From Phycisphaerales bacterium (GTDB taxonomy: Bacteria > Planctomycetota > Phycisphaerae > Sedimentisphaerales > Anaerobacaceae): a stretch of DNA of 50,115 nt. The position numbers and the translations under genes are program-made. Of this stretch, positions 8,282 to 15,793 are shown in pieces. How positions within the stretch are numbered: the first letter of the stretch is position 1; every line of letters starts with the position of its first letter. Location: positions 1 to 50,115 of the forward strand of contig DSDB01000614.1 of assembly GCA_011057845.1 (NCBI GenBank). Direction: 5' to 3'. The notes below the pieces were generated by a model. That model did no database searches. It was not told the origin of the DNA and saw nothing but the letters and a program-made list of their open reading frames with translations.

Positions 8282-9097
8282 TTAGAGCAGATTCAGCGCC
8301 ATCTGCGGCATCGTGTTGGCCTGCGACAACATCGCGATGCCGGCCTGGGCGAGCACCTGGCTCCTCGTGACCTGGGCCATTTCGCTGGCGACGTCCACAT
8401 CCGAGACACGCGACTCGGCGGACATCAGGTTCTCGGCCTGGATGTTGAGAACGTTGATCGTGCCTTCGAGCCGGTTCATCTTGTAGCCGAACTTGGCCCG
8501 TGCCGTGTCCTTGTTGGAGATGGCCGTGTCGAGGTTTGTCAGAGCCACCTTGGCGCTGGCCTCCGTCGAGATCGCCAGACCGGTGATCGCCAGACCTCCC
8601 GAGGCACTGGTCAAATTGCTGCCGGTGATGTCAATCTTGTCCGAGGTCAACTCGCCGAAATGGATGGACCGGGTGGTGCTGTTGTCCAACATGCTGATGC
8701 CGTTGAACTTGGTGGCCGAAGCGATGCGGTCGATCTCCAGCCTCATTTCGTCGAACTCCTGGTGCATGATCCACCGCTGCCCCGAGGAGTACGAACCCGT
8801 CGCGGCCTGTTCGGCCAATGACTGCATACGAATCAGGGCGTCGTCGATGGTCGCCATCGCCCCTTCCATCGTCTGCAACATGCTGATTCCGTCGCGGGCG
8901 TTCCGCGCGCCCTGCTTGATGACGGCAATGTCGGCCCGCATCAACTCGCGAACGGCCAAACCAGCGGCGTCATCGCGGGCACTATTGATGCGGAGGCCCG
9001 AAGACAGCTTCTCAACTGACTTGCTCAATGCCTCGTACGCGTCGCCGACGTGGCGAGCCGCGTTGACCGACATCAAGTTGCTCTTGATTGCTAACAT
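8282..9097 (-). CDS. fliC: flagellin
   Basis: The flagellin is short, 271 residues. The conserved N-terminal D0/D1 region spans about 1-140 (S-V-E-K-L-S-S-G-L-R-I-N-S-A-R-D-D-A-A-G-L-A near 27-48). The conserved C-terminal D1/D0 region spans about 185-271 (R-V-S-D-V-D-V-A-S-E-M-A near 231-242 and ending in A-L-N-L-L). Only about 45 residues lie between them, so the surface D2/D3 domains are essentially absent. That variable stretch is Ser/Thr-rich and could carry O-glycans. The ATG has a strong AAGGAG at 9105-9110. A sigma28-type promoter lies at 9211-9237 and a hairpin terminator follows the gene. It is exported by the flagellar apparatus with FliS as chaperone and assembled under the FliD cap. 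Confidence 0.97.
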   Translation of the reverse strand: MLAIKSNLMSVNAARHVGDAYEALSKSVEKLSSGLRINSARDDAAGLAVRELMRADIAVIKQGARNARDGISMLQTMEGAMATIDDALIRMQSLAEQAATGSYSSGQRWIMHQEFDEMRLEIDRIASATKFNGISMLDNSTTRSIHFGELTSDKIDITGSNLTSASGGLAITGLAISTEASAKVALTNLDTAISNKDTARAKFGYKMNRLEGTINVLNIQAENLMSAESRVSDVDVASEMAQVTRSQVLAQAGIAMLSQANTMPQMALNLL

Positions 9098-9210
9098 GTC
9101 AAGACTCCTTAAGAAAACAAACGTTCACTTTCTTGCGGCCTGTCAAGTCCGAAGATTTCCACTGTATGCACACAACTGCCGATCTCCGCGCAGCGTGCGT
9201 TCAATGCTCA

Positions 9211-9237
9211 TTTTCGATGGCAAAAACTAAAACTTGA
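9211..9237 (-). promoter_or_regulatory. sigma28-type promoter of fliC
   Basis: Read on the minus strand: TCAAGTTT, 11 bp, ATCGAAAA. The -35 half matches the sigma28 consensus 7 of 8, the -10 half 5 of 8, and the spacing is exact. It would give a leader of about 107 nt before the fliC ATG. Confidence 0.75.
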
Positions 9238-9430
9238 GGCACCAACACGGCCTCGCGCCTCCCCTTGTCGCGCCGGCCCTGTAAAACGCGGAGTGGAAAT
9301 ACTGGTATCGCTGATTCCCATGAAGCAAGACGCCAAAGATTTTTTCTATTTTACCTGAATTACCCATATCCCCAATCTTTGCCCGAAACTGCTCAGCCAA
9401 TAGCCGGCAGGGAATCATCTTTGCGGAATT

Positions 9431-9438
9431 GCCGATAA
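9431..9438 (+). promoter_or_regulatory. possible sigma28 -10 element upstream of the GT4-like gene
   Basis: There is an exact GCCGATAA 51 nt before the ATG at 9490, in a 250-bp gap between divergent genes. The -35 position at the correct spacing (9412-9419) matches only about 3 of 8, so this is half a promoter at best. Confidence 0.25.
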
Positions 9439-9489
9439 TACCCCAGCTTGAGTAAGGCCCAAGAGGGATCCGAGCCGATAGCTTAGGGT

Positions 9490-10506
9490 ATGGACAGACG
9501 AACGTCCGAGAAAACACTGCTCGTTTTCAACTGCCACGAGGCATGGGTCTACCAGCTCGGCACACTCGGCCTGCCATTGGACATCGTGGTCGGTCTGGAC
9601 GGTCGGCATACCGAAGGGTGGGACCTCCAGATGCGGCCGCTCCCAACCAACGCCAGACTCATCCGCCTTGACGACGCCCTTGCTCACCCCAACCCCTACT
9701 ACTATTGTATTATCACACACAACGTCGCGGACCTGATGCAGATCAAGCACCGGTCGGAGCCGCGCCTTCTGGTTATTCACTCCACGATTGAGGGCCGGCG
9801 TCTGGAAGAACGGTCCCAGGTCGAACCGGAACGGATGCGGCAGACCCTTCGGACCTATCTGACCCTCGTGGGTGGCCATGCCGTGGCGGTTTCGGCACTG
9901 AAGGGGCGGAGCTGGGGTTTCACGGAGGATATCGCACCGTTCTGTGCCGATCTTCGGGACTACCGGTCATATACAGGCGACTGGCCTTGCGGCCTGCGGA
10001 TATGCAATTTTATCTCAAGCCGTCGTAATATTTTGATGTGGGACTTCCACGAACAGGCATTCGCGGGACTGCCCGTCAAGCTGGTGGGCCACAATCCGGA
10101 CTTGCCGGGCGTCCGGGCCACCGAGGACTGGGAGCAGTTGAAGGCGTACCTGCAATCCCACAGGTTTTACATTCATACCGCCGATCCCAGCCTGGAGGAC
10201 GGCTATAATATGGCGACCATGGAGGCCATGGCCGCTGGCATGCCCATCCTTGGTAACAAGCATCCCAGTTCCCCCGTCGAGCACGGGGTCAGCGGCTTCT
10301 TGAGCGACGATCCCCAAGAGCTGAACGCTTACGCACGGACCCTCCTTGAAGATCGAGACCTTGCCGTGCGGATGGGACAGGCGGCGCAGTCCTGTGCCCG
10401 GCGTCAATTCAGCGTCGAGGGCTTTCGACAGAAGTTCCTGCGATCCATCGAGGTGGCACGGGCTAAGTCCTCCACCTGCACAGCCCCCGCGACCATGCCT
10501 CTATGA
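9490..10506 (+). CDS. GT4-like glycosyltransferase
   Basis: The product has 338 residues. The C-terminal half has a GT-B / family 4 pattern: V-K-L-V-G-H-N-P near 197, then E-D-G-Y-N-M-A-T-M-E-A-M-A-A-G-M-P-I-L-G near 236-255 (the E-x7-E donor-binding motif region), then H-G-V-S-G-F-L-S-D-D-P-Q-E-L near 266. The N-terminal half is less typical, with no clear G-G-x-x motif. It should transfer a sugar from a nucleotide-activated donor; the acceptor is unknown. It is divergent from fliC and convergent with the glycosyltransferase remnant at 10501. Its position beside flagellin suggests a role in filament glycosylation, which is inference. The start ATG lacks a well-spaced ribosome site. Confidence 0.75.
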   Translation: MDRRTSEKTLLVFNCHEAWVYQLGTLGLPLDIVVGLDGRHTEGWDLQMRPLPTNARLIRLDDALAHPNPYYYCIITHNVADLMQIKHRSEPRLLVIHSTIEGRRLEERSQVEPERMRQTLRTYLTLVGGHAVAVSALKGRSWGFTEDIAPFCADLRDYRSYTGDWPCGLRICNFISSRRNILMWDFHEQAFAGLPVKLVGHNPDLPGVRATEDWEQLKAYLQSHRFYIHTADPSLEDGYNMATMEAMAAGMPILGNKHPSSPVEHGVSGFLSDDPQELNAYARTLLEDRDLAVRMGQAAQSCARRQFSVEGFRQKFLRSIEVARAKSSTCTAPATMPL

Positions 10507-11023
10507 GAGTATCGGAACGGACCCTCGCCGATCCCAAGCGAACGCCGCCGCGTAGTGAGCCAACTCGACGGCCACATGTTCAAACACGTTCGCCCAGTCA
10601 CCCAGCCGCTGTTGTCCGGGGCTGGCCGCCAGCCATCTGCACAAGTGCCTCGCCAACCTGCTCGAACACATCCGACCAGTCGTAAGGCTGCCTCTGGCAA
10701 AAGAGCCGGACGGTGGGATACCACGGGCTGTCCGGGCGATCCAGCATCCATTGCCAGGCCGGTTCGGCGCAGGTGAGCCCCCAGGCCGGCCGGCCCATCG
10801 CCCCGGCCAAGTGCAACACGCATGTGTCCACACCGATCAGCAGGTCCAGATTGGCGATCAGCGCCAGTCCGTGAAGAGCCGATACCTCTTGTGGGTGTAC
10901 CGACAGGATATGCCTATACAGGTGTTCAGCATCATCCAGACGGCCTCTGCGGTGGTATCGAAACGCCACATTCAGAGTCGACACGCAGCGAACATCGATA
11001 TTTGTCTTTGGAGCGGACTGCAA
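10501..11023 (-). pseudogene. decayed TPR plus heptosyltransferase-like glycosyltransferase, internally deleted
   Basis: A 141-codon frame (11023 to 10598, TTG start) begins with a single TPR (A-F-R-Y-H-R-R-G-R-L-D-D-A-E-H-L-Y ... H-G-L-A-L-I-A). It then jumps directly, near residue 56, into the C-terminal part of a GT9-like domain of the kind found in TPR-glycosyltransferases (D-L-L-I-G-V-D-T-C-V-L-H-L-A-G-A-M-G-R-P near 59-78; D-S-P-W-Y-P-T-V-R-L-F near 97-107). The several hundred residues normally in between are missing. In a different frame further on (to 10501) lies a second, diverged copy of the tail (D-W-A-N-V-F-E-H-V against D-W-S-D-V-F-E-Q-V). It looks like the fused remains of two paralogues. 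It starts 26 bp after fliK, same direction. Confidence 0.65.
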
Positions 11024-11048
11024 TGGGGCAAGCTCCCGGCTCTACCTT

Positions 11049-12698
11049 TCAGATGAGCATGTTGATGGAGTTCTCTCCGTCGCTGGAGATTCGCTGCACA
11101 TCGCTACGACCCTGTGCATGATAGGCACGCATTCGCGGAGGCACTGGATTATCCCGTCCCGCATACGCCGAACCCTCTTGCTGGGTCTGCTGACGGTGTG
11201 AGAAGTCCTGCTGGGCCTGGGTCTGTGCGGACTGTGGGTCGCGTGGATTCTGGTGCTGATCCGGCGGGGCGGCCAAGTCGATCCGGCGGATCTGCACGCC
11301 GGCCTCTTGCAGGTTGCGCAGGATTTCCGGTAATGCCTGCTGGATTTCCGCTCGTGTCTGGGCCTTGGCAACCTCAACGAGTGCGGTTATCTGGCCCGCG
11401 TTCTCTTCGAATCTCACGGTCACGCGGCCCAGTTCCGGTGGATTCAGGCGAATTGTGACCTGGCTGCGCCCCTCGTCAACGGAACTCTGAATAGACTGGC
11501 GAATCTGCCCGGCCGGGTCGTTCGCCGCATCGCTGGAGGGCGTATCCGACGGGCGTTGAGACGAGACGCTTGCTCGGCTGACGCCCTCGGGGGTGTTTGG
11601 GACGGACTCAGACCCTGGAATCGCGAACGCATCGGATTGCTGAGCTAGTCTGCCCCCGCCGTCGCCACGCCCACCGGCATCGGGTTCGTTTTGCGCAGCG
11701 GCTTGTGTGGCCTGCATCATCGCCGGCTTCTGGGCTCCTGCAGGTGCGTCCTGTTGCTGCGCAGGCGTCTGTTTCTGTGCTGTCGCGGGCTTGTCCGCAT
11801 CCGAGGCCGTTTCAGGGCGTTTCTCAGGATCAACCGTCGGCGTATGCCTATCGGGGCTCATTTGGGGCGTTTGGGCAACGGGACTGTTCTGGGGCTTTGC
11901 CGGGCTGTCCGACAGCGGCGTTTGTGAAGCGATGGAAGGTTTTGCTTGTGTGTGTTCGTCGGCCGCGTTGGGAGCGGGTTTGCCCTTGAGAGACTTGGCC
12001 GCTGCCGGCATCTGGCCGGCTTGGGCGTCGGTCGCGAGCATGGCCCGACCGGCTCGCTCTGGGCGTAGTGCCTGTTCGGGCATGTTCGGCGGGGCGGGCC
12101 CCGCAGACGCAGCCGGTGTAACGACAGCCCTTGTACCGGGTTCGGTTCCGTGGATGGCTTTGGCGGCCTTCTCAGGCACGCCCGCCGGGGTGGCGTCTCC
12201 CGTGTCGTTCGCGGGCAACGACTTCGCTTCCCCAGCCAACCCAAGTGTTTGCCCCTTGGGTAAAACGCCAGCCTTTGGGGCAATCGCGCCTGGGCCAAGG
12301 CTTCTGTCTGCAATACCTGTGGGCCGTAGAGCCGCCACGAACGAGTCGATGGTTTGGCCCAAGGCGGCGGTAGTCTTATCCGGCCTTCTGACGCTGGTTT
12401 CGGACCAAGCCACCGGCTTGCCGGTCGTGGACCCAGCCTCGGACCCTGCTTTGTCGGATCGCTTGGCCAGAGGCTCGCCGGCCGCCACGGCCACACGAGG
12501 GCCTACGCCGCCCGAATTTGGCTGAGGCACCTCGAATCCTGGACACCGGCCGTCGGGTGGTCGCGGTTTGGAGCCACGGCTAGGCACCGCACCGGGATAG
12601 TCGGCCTCAGGCCGTGCAGTCTGGGGCCTCCGCTGGACCACCATCTCGGCCACGCCGGCTATCCGAGGCATACCGATAGCGGACAGAGTATCACTCAT
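11049..12698 (-). CDS. fliK: flagellar hook-length control protein FliK
   Basis: The 549-residue protein is long, with a Pro/Ala/Gln-rich low-complexity middle (about 60-380) and a conserved C-terminal hook-length domain (about 405-490). That domain contains Q-V-T-I-R-L-N-P-P-E-L-G-R-V-T-V-R-F, the FliK/Flg_hook signature, and a following helix region (R-A-E-I-Q-Q-A-L-P-E-I-L-R-N-L-Q-E-A-G-V). FliK is exported as a molecular ruler, and its C-terminal domain switches FlhB from hook to filament substrates. It is transcribed away from the flgB operon across a 402-bp divergent gap. The ATG at 12698 has only a weak ribosome site; M10 (12671) is an alternative. Length is within the variable range of FliK. 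Confidence 0.9.
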   Translation of the reverse strand: MSDTLSAIGMPRIAGVAEMVVQRRPQTARPEADYPGAVPSRGSKPRPPDGRCPGFEVPQPNSGGVGPRVAVAAGEPLAKRSDKAGSEAGSTTGKPVAWSETSVRRPDKTTAALGQTIDSFVAALRPTGIADRSLGPGAIAPKAGVLPKGQTLGLAGEAKSLPANDTGDATPAGVPEKAAKAIHGTEPGTRAVVTPAASAGPAPPNMPEQALRPERAGRAMLATDAQAGQMPAAAKSLKGKPAPNAADEHTQAKPSIASQTPLSDSPAKPQNSPVAQTPQMSPDRHTPTVDPEKRPETASDADKPATAQKQTPAQQQDAPAGAQKPAMMQATQAAAQNEPDAGGRGDGGGRLAQQSDAFAIPGSESVPNTPEGVSRASVSSQRPSDTPSSDAANDPAGQIRQSIQSSVDEGRSQVTIRLNPPELGRVTVRFEENAGQITALVEVAKAQTRAEIQQALPEILRNLQEAGVQIRRIDLAAPPDQHQNPRDPQSAQTQAQQDFSHRQQTQQEGSAYAGRDNPVPPRMRAYHAQGRSDVQRISSDGENSINMLI

Positions 12699-12712
12699 AT
12701 ACTCGAATCCTG

Positions 12713-12728
12713 TGCAACCGCCATTCCA
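12713..12728 (-). promoter_or_regulatory. weak sigma54-like site at the fliK start
   Basis: On the minus strand: TGGAAT, 5 bp, TTGCA. It has the GG/GC pair at the correct 12-bp offset and a perfect -12 half, but only part of the -24 half. The predicted transcript start is only about 4 nt before the annotated ATG, so either the site is false or FliK starts at M10. Confidence 0.25.
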
Positions 12729-13036
12729 AGGTATCCCCGCCCACGAAACATTACGTAAAATGCTTTCATGTAAGGACTTACATCTTTACAGTCAACTCAT
12801 ATTCGTCCGGCGCATCCGGCGGCCGTTACGAGACGGCGAGATGTTCCGCCAGCAGAGGCAGGAATTTCCGGCTACGTGTCTTGAGGGCCCTCCGACGGTG
12901 GCCTGTAGGAATACCGTCGGGCTGTATAGAATCCCGACGCCGCAGGCCAGGGCAGGTCCGGCCGTCCGGGTGCGGAAACGGCCATTGCACGCCACAGGAC
13001 AGGTTTCTAATCCGCCGACAGGGCGAGATGGTTGGT

Positions 13037-13052
13037 TGGCACGGTTCTTGCA
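13037..13052 (+). promoter_or_regulatory. sigma54 promoter of the flgB operon
   Basis: TGGCAC, GGTTC, TTGCA is an exact match to the sigma54 -24/-12 consensus (TGGCAC-N5-TTGCW), with the GG and GC dinucleotides 12 bp apart. It lies 48 bp before the flgB ATG. It is probably driven by the sigma54 activator encoded at 2824-4287. Confidence 0.88.
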
Positions 13053-13100
13053 GCCACCGGACGGGTGGTGAAGGTTTGTTGAACTGGCACGGACAGCTAT

Positions 13101-13460
13101 ATGAGCAAGACAGACGTCGTATTTGATCTGATCACGGCCGGGTTGCGGGCGGAGGGACTCCGCCAGAAGGCCATCGCCAACAACATCGCAAACCTTGAGA
13201 CGCCCGGGTACCGCCGGATTGACGTCCGGTTCGAGGAACTGGTGGCCAAGGCGATACAGGCGGGCGATGAGGCGGAGATCGACGAACTGGAGCCGCAGGT
13301 CTACCAGCCGATGGTCACCCGGGTCGCGTCGAACGGCAACGACGTGAGTCTGGAACATGAGGTAGGCCAGATGGTGCAGAACACCCTGCGTCACAGCGCC
13401 TTGGTGAAGTTGCTGAACAAGAGACTCCAACAGATAGCCCTGGCTATGCAGGTGCAATAG
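13101..13460 (+). CDS. flgB: flagellar proximal rod protein FlgB
   Basis: The 119-residue protein has the FlgB N-terminal signature L-R-Q-K-A-I-A-N-N-I-A-N-L-E-T-P-G-Y-R-R near 20-39. The C-terminal helix (E-V-G-Q-M-V-Q-N-T-L-R-H near 90-101) resembles the FlgB pattern in which a long helix packs the rod. It builds the proximal rod with FlgC in the periplasm and is exported by the flagellar type III system without a cleaved signal. It is the first gene after the sigma54 promoter, with flgC 22 bp downstream. Length is typical. Confidence 0.95.
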   Translation: MSKTDVVFDLITAGLRAEGLRQKAIANNIANLETPGYRRIDVRFEELVAKAIQAGDEAEIDELEPQVYQPMVTRVASNGNDVSLEHEVGQMVQNTLRHSALVKLLNKRLQQIALAMQVQ

Positions 13461-13482
13461 CCATTCAAGGCCCGGACACGTC

Positions 13483-13884
13483 ATGGGAACGCATTCGATA
13501 GGACCAATTGACATCGCGGTATCGGGCCTCAAGGCCCAGGGCCAGAACATACGGCTGATCACCTCGAACGTGGCCAACTCGCAGACGACACAGACGGGTT
13601 CCGGCGAGCCTTACCGGAGGGTCGAGGCGGTTCTGAAGGCGGCCGCTGACCCGTTCGGAGGCGTCATGGTCGATGAAGTCGTGGCCGATATGAGCCAGTT
13701 CCCGCTGGTCTACAAACCGGGCCACCCCAATGCCGACGCACAGGGTTACATTCAGATGCCGAATGTGAGTCTGCCGATGGAGATGATCAACTTGAACGTC
13801 GCCACACGGGCATACCAGGCCAACGCGGCGGTGCTTAAGCGTTACCAGCGGATGGTTGAGACGTCGCTGGAGCTACTGAGGTAA
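13483..13884 (+). CDS. flgC: flagellar proximal rod protein FlgC
   Basis: The 133-residue protein has the rod N-terminal motif A-V-S-G-L-K-A-Q-G-Q-N-I-R-L-I-T-S-N-V-A-N-S-Q-T-T near 9-33. The middle G-H-P-N-A-D-A-Q-G-Y-I-Q-M-P-N-V is the FlgC hallmark, and the tail is M-E-M-I-N-L-N-V-A-T-R-A-Y-Q-A-N-A-A-V-L-K. It forms the proximal rod with FlgB and FliE. It is encoded 22 bp after flgB and 12 bp before fliE in one operon. Length is normal. Confidence 0.96.
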   Translation: MGTHSIGPIDIAVSGLKAQGQNIRLITSNVANSQTTQTGSGEPYRRVEAVLKAAADPFGGVMVDEVVADMSQFPLVYKPGHPNADAQGYIQMPNVSLPMEMINLNVATRAYQANAAVLKRYQRMVETSLELLR

Positions 13885-13896
13885 GGACGCCATTCT

Positions 13897-14220
13897 ATGA
13901 TTAATCCAATGACGAATATCAATCCCCTGGCGGGCCCCGCCGGAGTGCCGGGTTCATTGGCGGGCAAGACAGGCGCTCCCGAGGCCGGCGACAGCCAATT
14001 CTCCAAGGCCGTCGGCGCGGTGGGCAAGTACCTTTCGCACGTCGACAGTCTCCAGACGGGCTCCGATGTTTCGATCAAGGAGCTTCTGGCGGGCAAGAAT
14101 GAGGACATCAACACCGTTGTCGCCGCTGTGGCGAAGGCGGATATGAGCTTCAAGCTGCTGGTCGGCGTCCGAAACAAACTGATCGAGGCGTACCAGAAAA
14201 CCATGAATATGCCCATCTAG
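13897..14220 (+). CDS. fliE: MS-ring/rod junction protein FliE
   Basis: The product has 107 residues. The FliE signature lies in the C-terminal half: V-A-A-V-A-K-A-D-M-S-F-K-L-L-V-G-V-R-N-K-L-I-E-A-Y near 73-97, ending with M-N-M-P-I. FliE links the MS ring to the rod and helps open the export gate. It sits between flgC and fliF as in most flagellar operons. The N-terminal part is variable and Gly/Ala-rich, as is usual for the family. Confidence 0.94.
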   Translation: MINPMTNINPLAGPAGVPGSLAGKTGAPEAGDSQFSKAVGAVGKYLSHVDSLQTGSDVSIKELLAGKNEDINTVVAAVAKADMSFKLLVGVRNKLIEAYQKTMNMPI

Positions 14221-14249
14221 CCGGCGGTTCGATTCGGAGTTGACAGGCA

Positions 14250-15791
14250 TTGGCCGAGTTCCTGCACAAAATACGAGCGATCTGGGAGGGCGTCAGCATC
14301 GTCCAGAGAGCGCTGCTGATCGCACTGGTGCTGGCGATGGCGGGAATATCCGCGGTGCTTGTCTACTGGGCGAAACGTCCGGATATGCGTCTGCTCTACT
14401 CCGAGCTATCCCCGGAGGACGCAGCCAAAATCACGGACAAGATCGTCGAACGGGGCCTGCGATACGAATTGCGTAGCAGCGGCACGTCAGTCTATGTGCC
14501 GCAGGAACACGTTCACCAGCTTCGCCTGGACATGGCTAAGGACGGGCTTCCCGTGGGCGAACAGAGCGGCTATCGCATCTTCGAGAAGGAAAAGATCGGC
14601 GTCAGCCCGTTTGTTCAGAACGTTAATCTCAAGCGGGCGTTGCAGGAGGAGCTGGCCAAGAGCATTCAGATGATTGACGGCATCGTCCACGCCCGATTGC
14701 ACATCGTCACGGGCGAGCAGACGGCGTTCGCGGTCGGCAGCGCCCGGACCAGCGCCGCCGTCGTCCTGAAACTCAAGCCCGGTTACAAGATCAGCGCGAC
14801 GAACGTAGCGGCCATCACCCATCTTGTCAGCGGCGCCGTCGAAGGGCTCCGCCCCGACGCCGTGACGATCGTGGACAGCCAGGGGCAACTGCTAAGCCGC
14901 AAGACCGACGCCGGGATAAACGCCGGGGGCGCTGAGACAGTGCATGACTTCCGCGAGCGGGTGGAGACCAGTCTCTCGTCGAAGGTCGAGGACATGCTCA
15001 CCCTGGTCCTGGGTCCGAATCGCGCCTCGGTTCGTGTCAGCGCCGTCATTGACATGAACAGTGTCAGTACGGTTAAGGAGACCTATGATCCGACGGGCAA
15101 GGTAATCACAAGCGAGGAGATCACAAGCGGCCAGGAGCCGGTGGCAGGAGGCCAGACAGCCGGTGCATCGAGCCTGAAGAAAGACGAGACCATCAAGACC
15201 GAGTATGAGGTCGGCAAGACGGTCACACAGGAGACGATTCTGCCCGGTTCGATCAAATCGCTTTCGGTGGCGGCGTTTGTGGACTTGTCGCTGGATGATC
15301 CGGACCCGGCCCAATCCGGCCAGACGGCCGGCAAGTTGATGCAGGTCGAAGACGTGCAGGAGATTATCAAGAACGCCCTGGGTCTGTCGGATACCTCGGC
15401 CATCAAGGTCATCGATGTGAAGTTCAGTCGATCCACGGGTCTGCCGGCGGAAGAGCAAGGCGGGGGACTAACGAACTACCTGGAGATCGCCCGGCAGGCG
15501 TCCATGGGCACAATGGCGATTTGTGCGCTGGTGGCGTTCCGGCTGCTTGCGGGTCCGAGGAAGAAGGTGGCACAGGTCAAGGCCGGCCGCAAAGCCATGG
15601 GCAAGGGGACTGGTGATGAAATGGCCGCGGCGGCCATCGGAGCCGGTTCGGTGGCAATGGCCGCCTTGCCCGGAAGTCCGGACGGACAGGGCGAACAGAT
15701 CGCAGTTCGCCGCCAGATTGCCCTGGCCCTCAAGGAAGACCCCGAACGTGTCAGGCAGTTGTTCGCAAGCTGGCTGGAGGAAAGGAGTTAG
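14250..15791 (+). CDS. fliF: flagellar MS-ring protein FliF
   Basis: The 513-residue protein has a first membrane helix at about 18-42 (A-L-L-I-A-L-V-L-A-M-A-G-I-S-A-V-L-V-Y-W). Periplasmic ring-building domains follow (Y-S-E-L-S-P-E-D-A-A-K-I near 50; S-G-Y-R-I-F-E-K near 109; N-V-N-L-K-R-A-L-Q-E-E-L-A near 127-139), then a second membrane helix at about 412-430. The cytoplasmic tail ends in D-P-E-R-V-R-Q-L-F-A-S-W-L, the FliG-binding segment. FliF makes the MS ring in the inner membrane. The start is TTG; the stop lies 2 bp before the fliG GTG. It is slightly shorter than enterobacterial FliF (about 560). Confidence 0.96.
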   Translation: MAEFLHKIRAIWEGVSIVQRALLIALVLAMAGISAVLVYWAKRPDMRLLYSELSPEDAAKITDKIVERGLRYELRSSGTSVYVPQEHVHQLRLDMAKDGLPVGEQSGYRIFEKEKIGVSPFVQNVNLKRALQEELAKSIQMIDGIVHARLHIVTGEQTAFAVGSARTSAAVVLKLKPGYKISATNVAAITHLVSGAVEGLRPDAVTIVDSQGQLLSRKTDAGINAGGAETVHDFRERVETSLSSKVEDMLTLVLGPNRASVRVSAVIDMNSVSTVKETYDPTGKVITSEEITSGQEPVAGGQTAGASSLKKDETIKTEYEVGKTVTQETILPGSIKSLSVAAFVDLSLDDPDPAQSGQTAGKLMQVEDVQEIIKNALGLSDTSAIKVIDVKFSRSTGLPAEEQGGGLTNYLEIARQASMGTMAICALVAFRLLAGPRKKVAQVKAGRKAMGKGTGDEMAAAAIGAGSVAMAALPGSPDGQGEQIAVRRQIALALKEDPERVRQLFASWLEERS

Positions 15792-15793
15792 AG

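Larger units (their letters stand above)
12699..13100. other. divergent fliK/flgB control region
   Basis: This is a 402-bp gap with no credible gene. It holds the sigma54 promoter at 13037-13052, the weak site at 12713-12728, and an inverted repeat CGTCGGG / CCCGACG (12915-12921 and 12933-12939, 11-bp centre) about 100 bp upstream of the -24 element, a usual place for an activator binding site. Confidence 0.5.

Noticed and set aside
8493..9230. Plus-strand frame of 245 codons across fliC
   Set aside because: It is antisense to flagellin, whose protein is unambiguous and has its own promoter and ribosome site.
9412..9427. GGGAAT-N5-TTGCG as a sigma54 site before the GT4-like gene
   Set aside because: The GG/GC spacing fits but only a few other consensus bases match.
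11707..12525. Plus-strand frame of 272 codons across fliK
   Set aside because: It is a low-complexity shadow of the Pro/Ala-rich FliK middle; no family signature.
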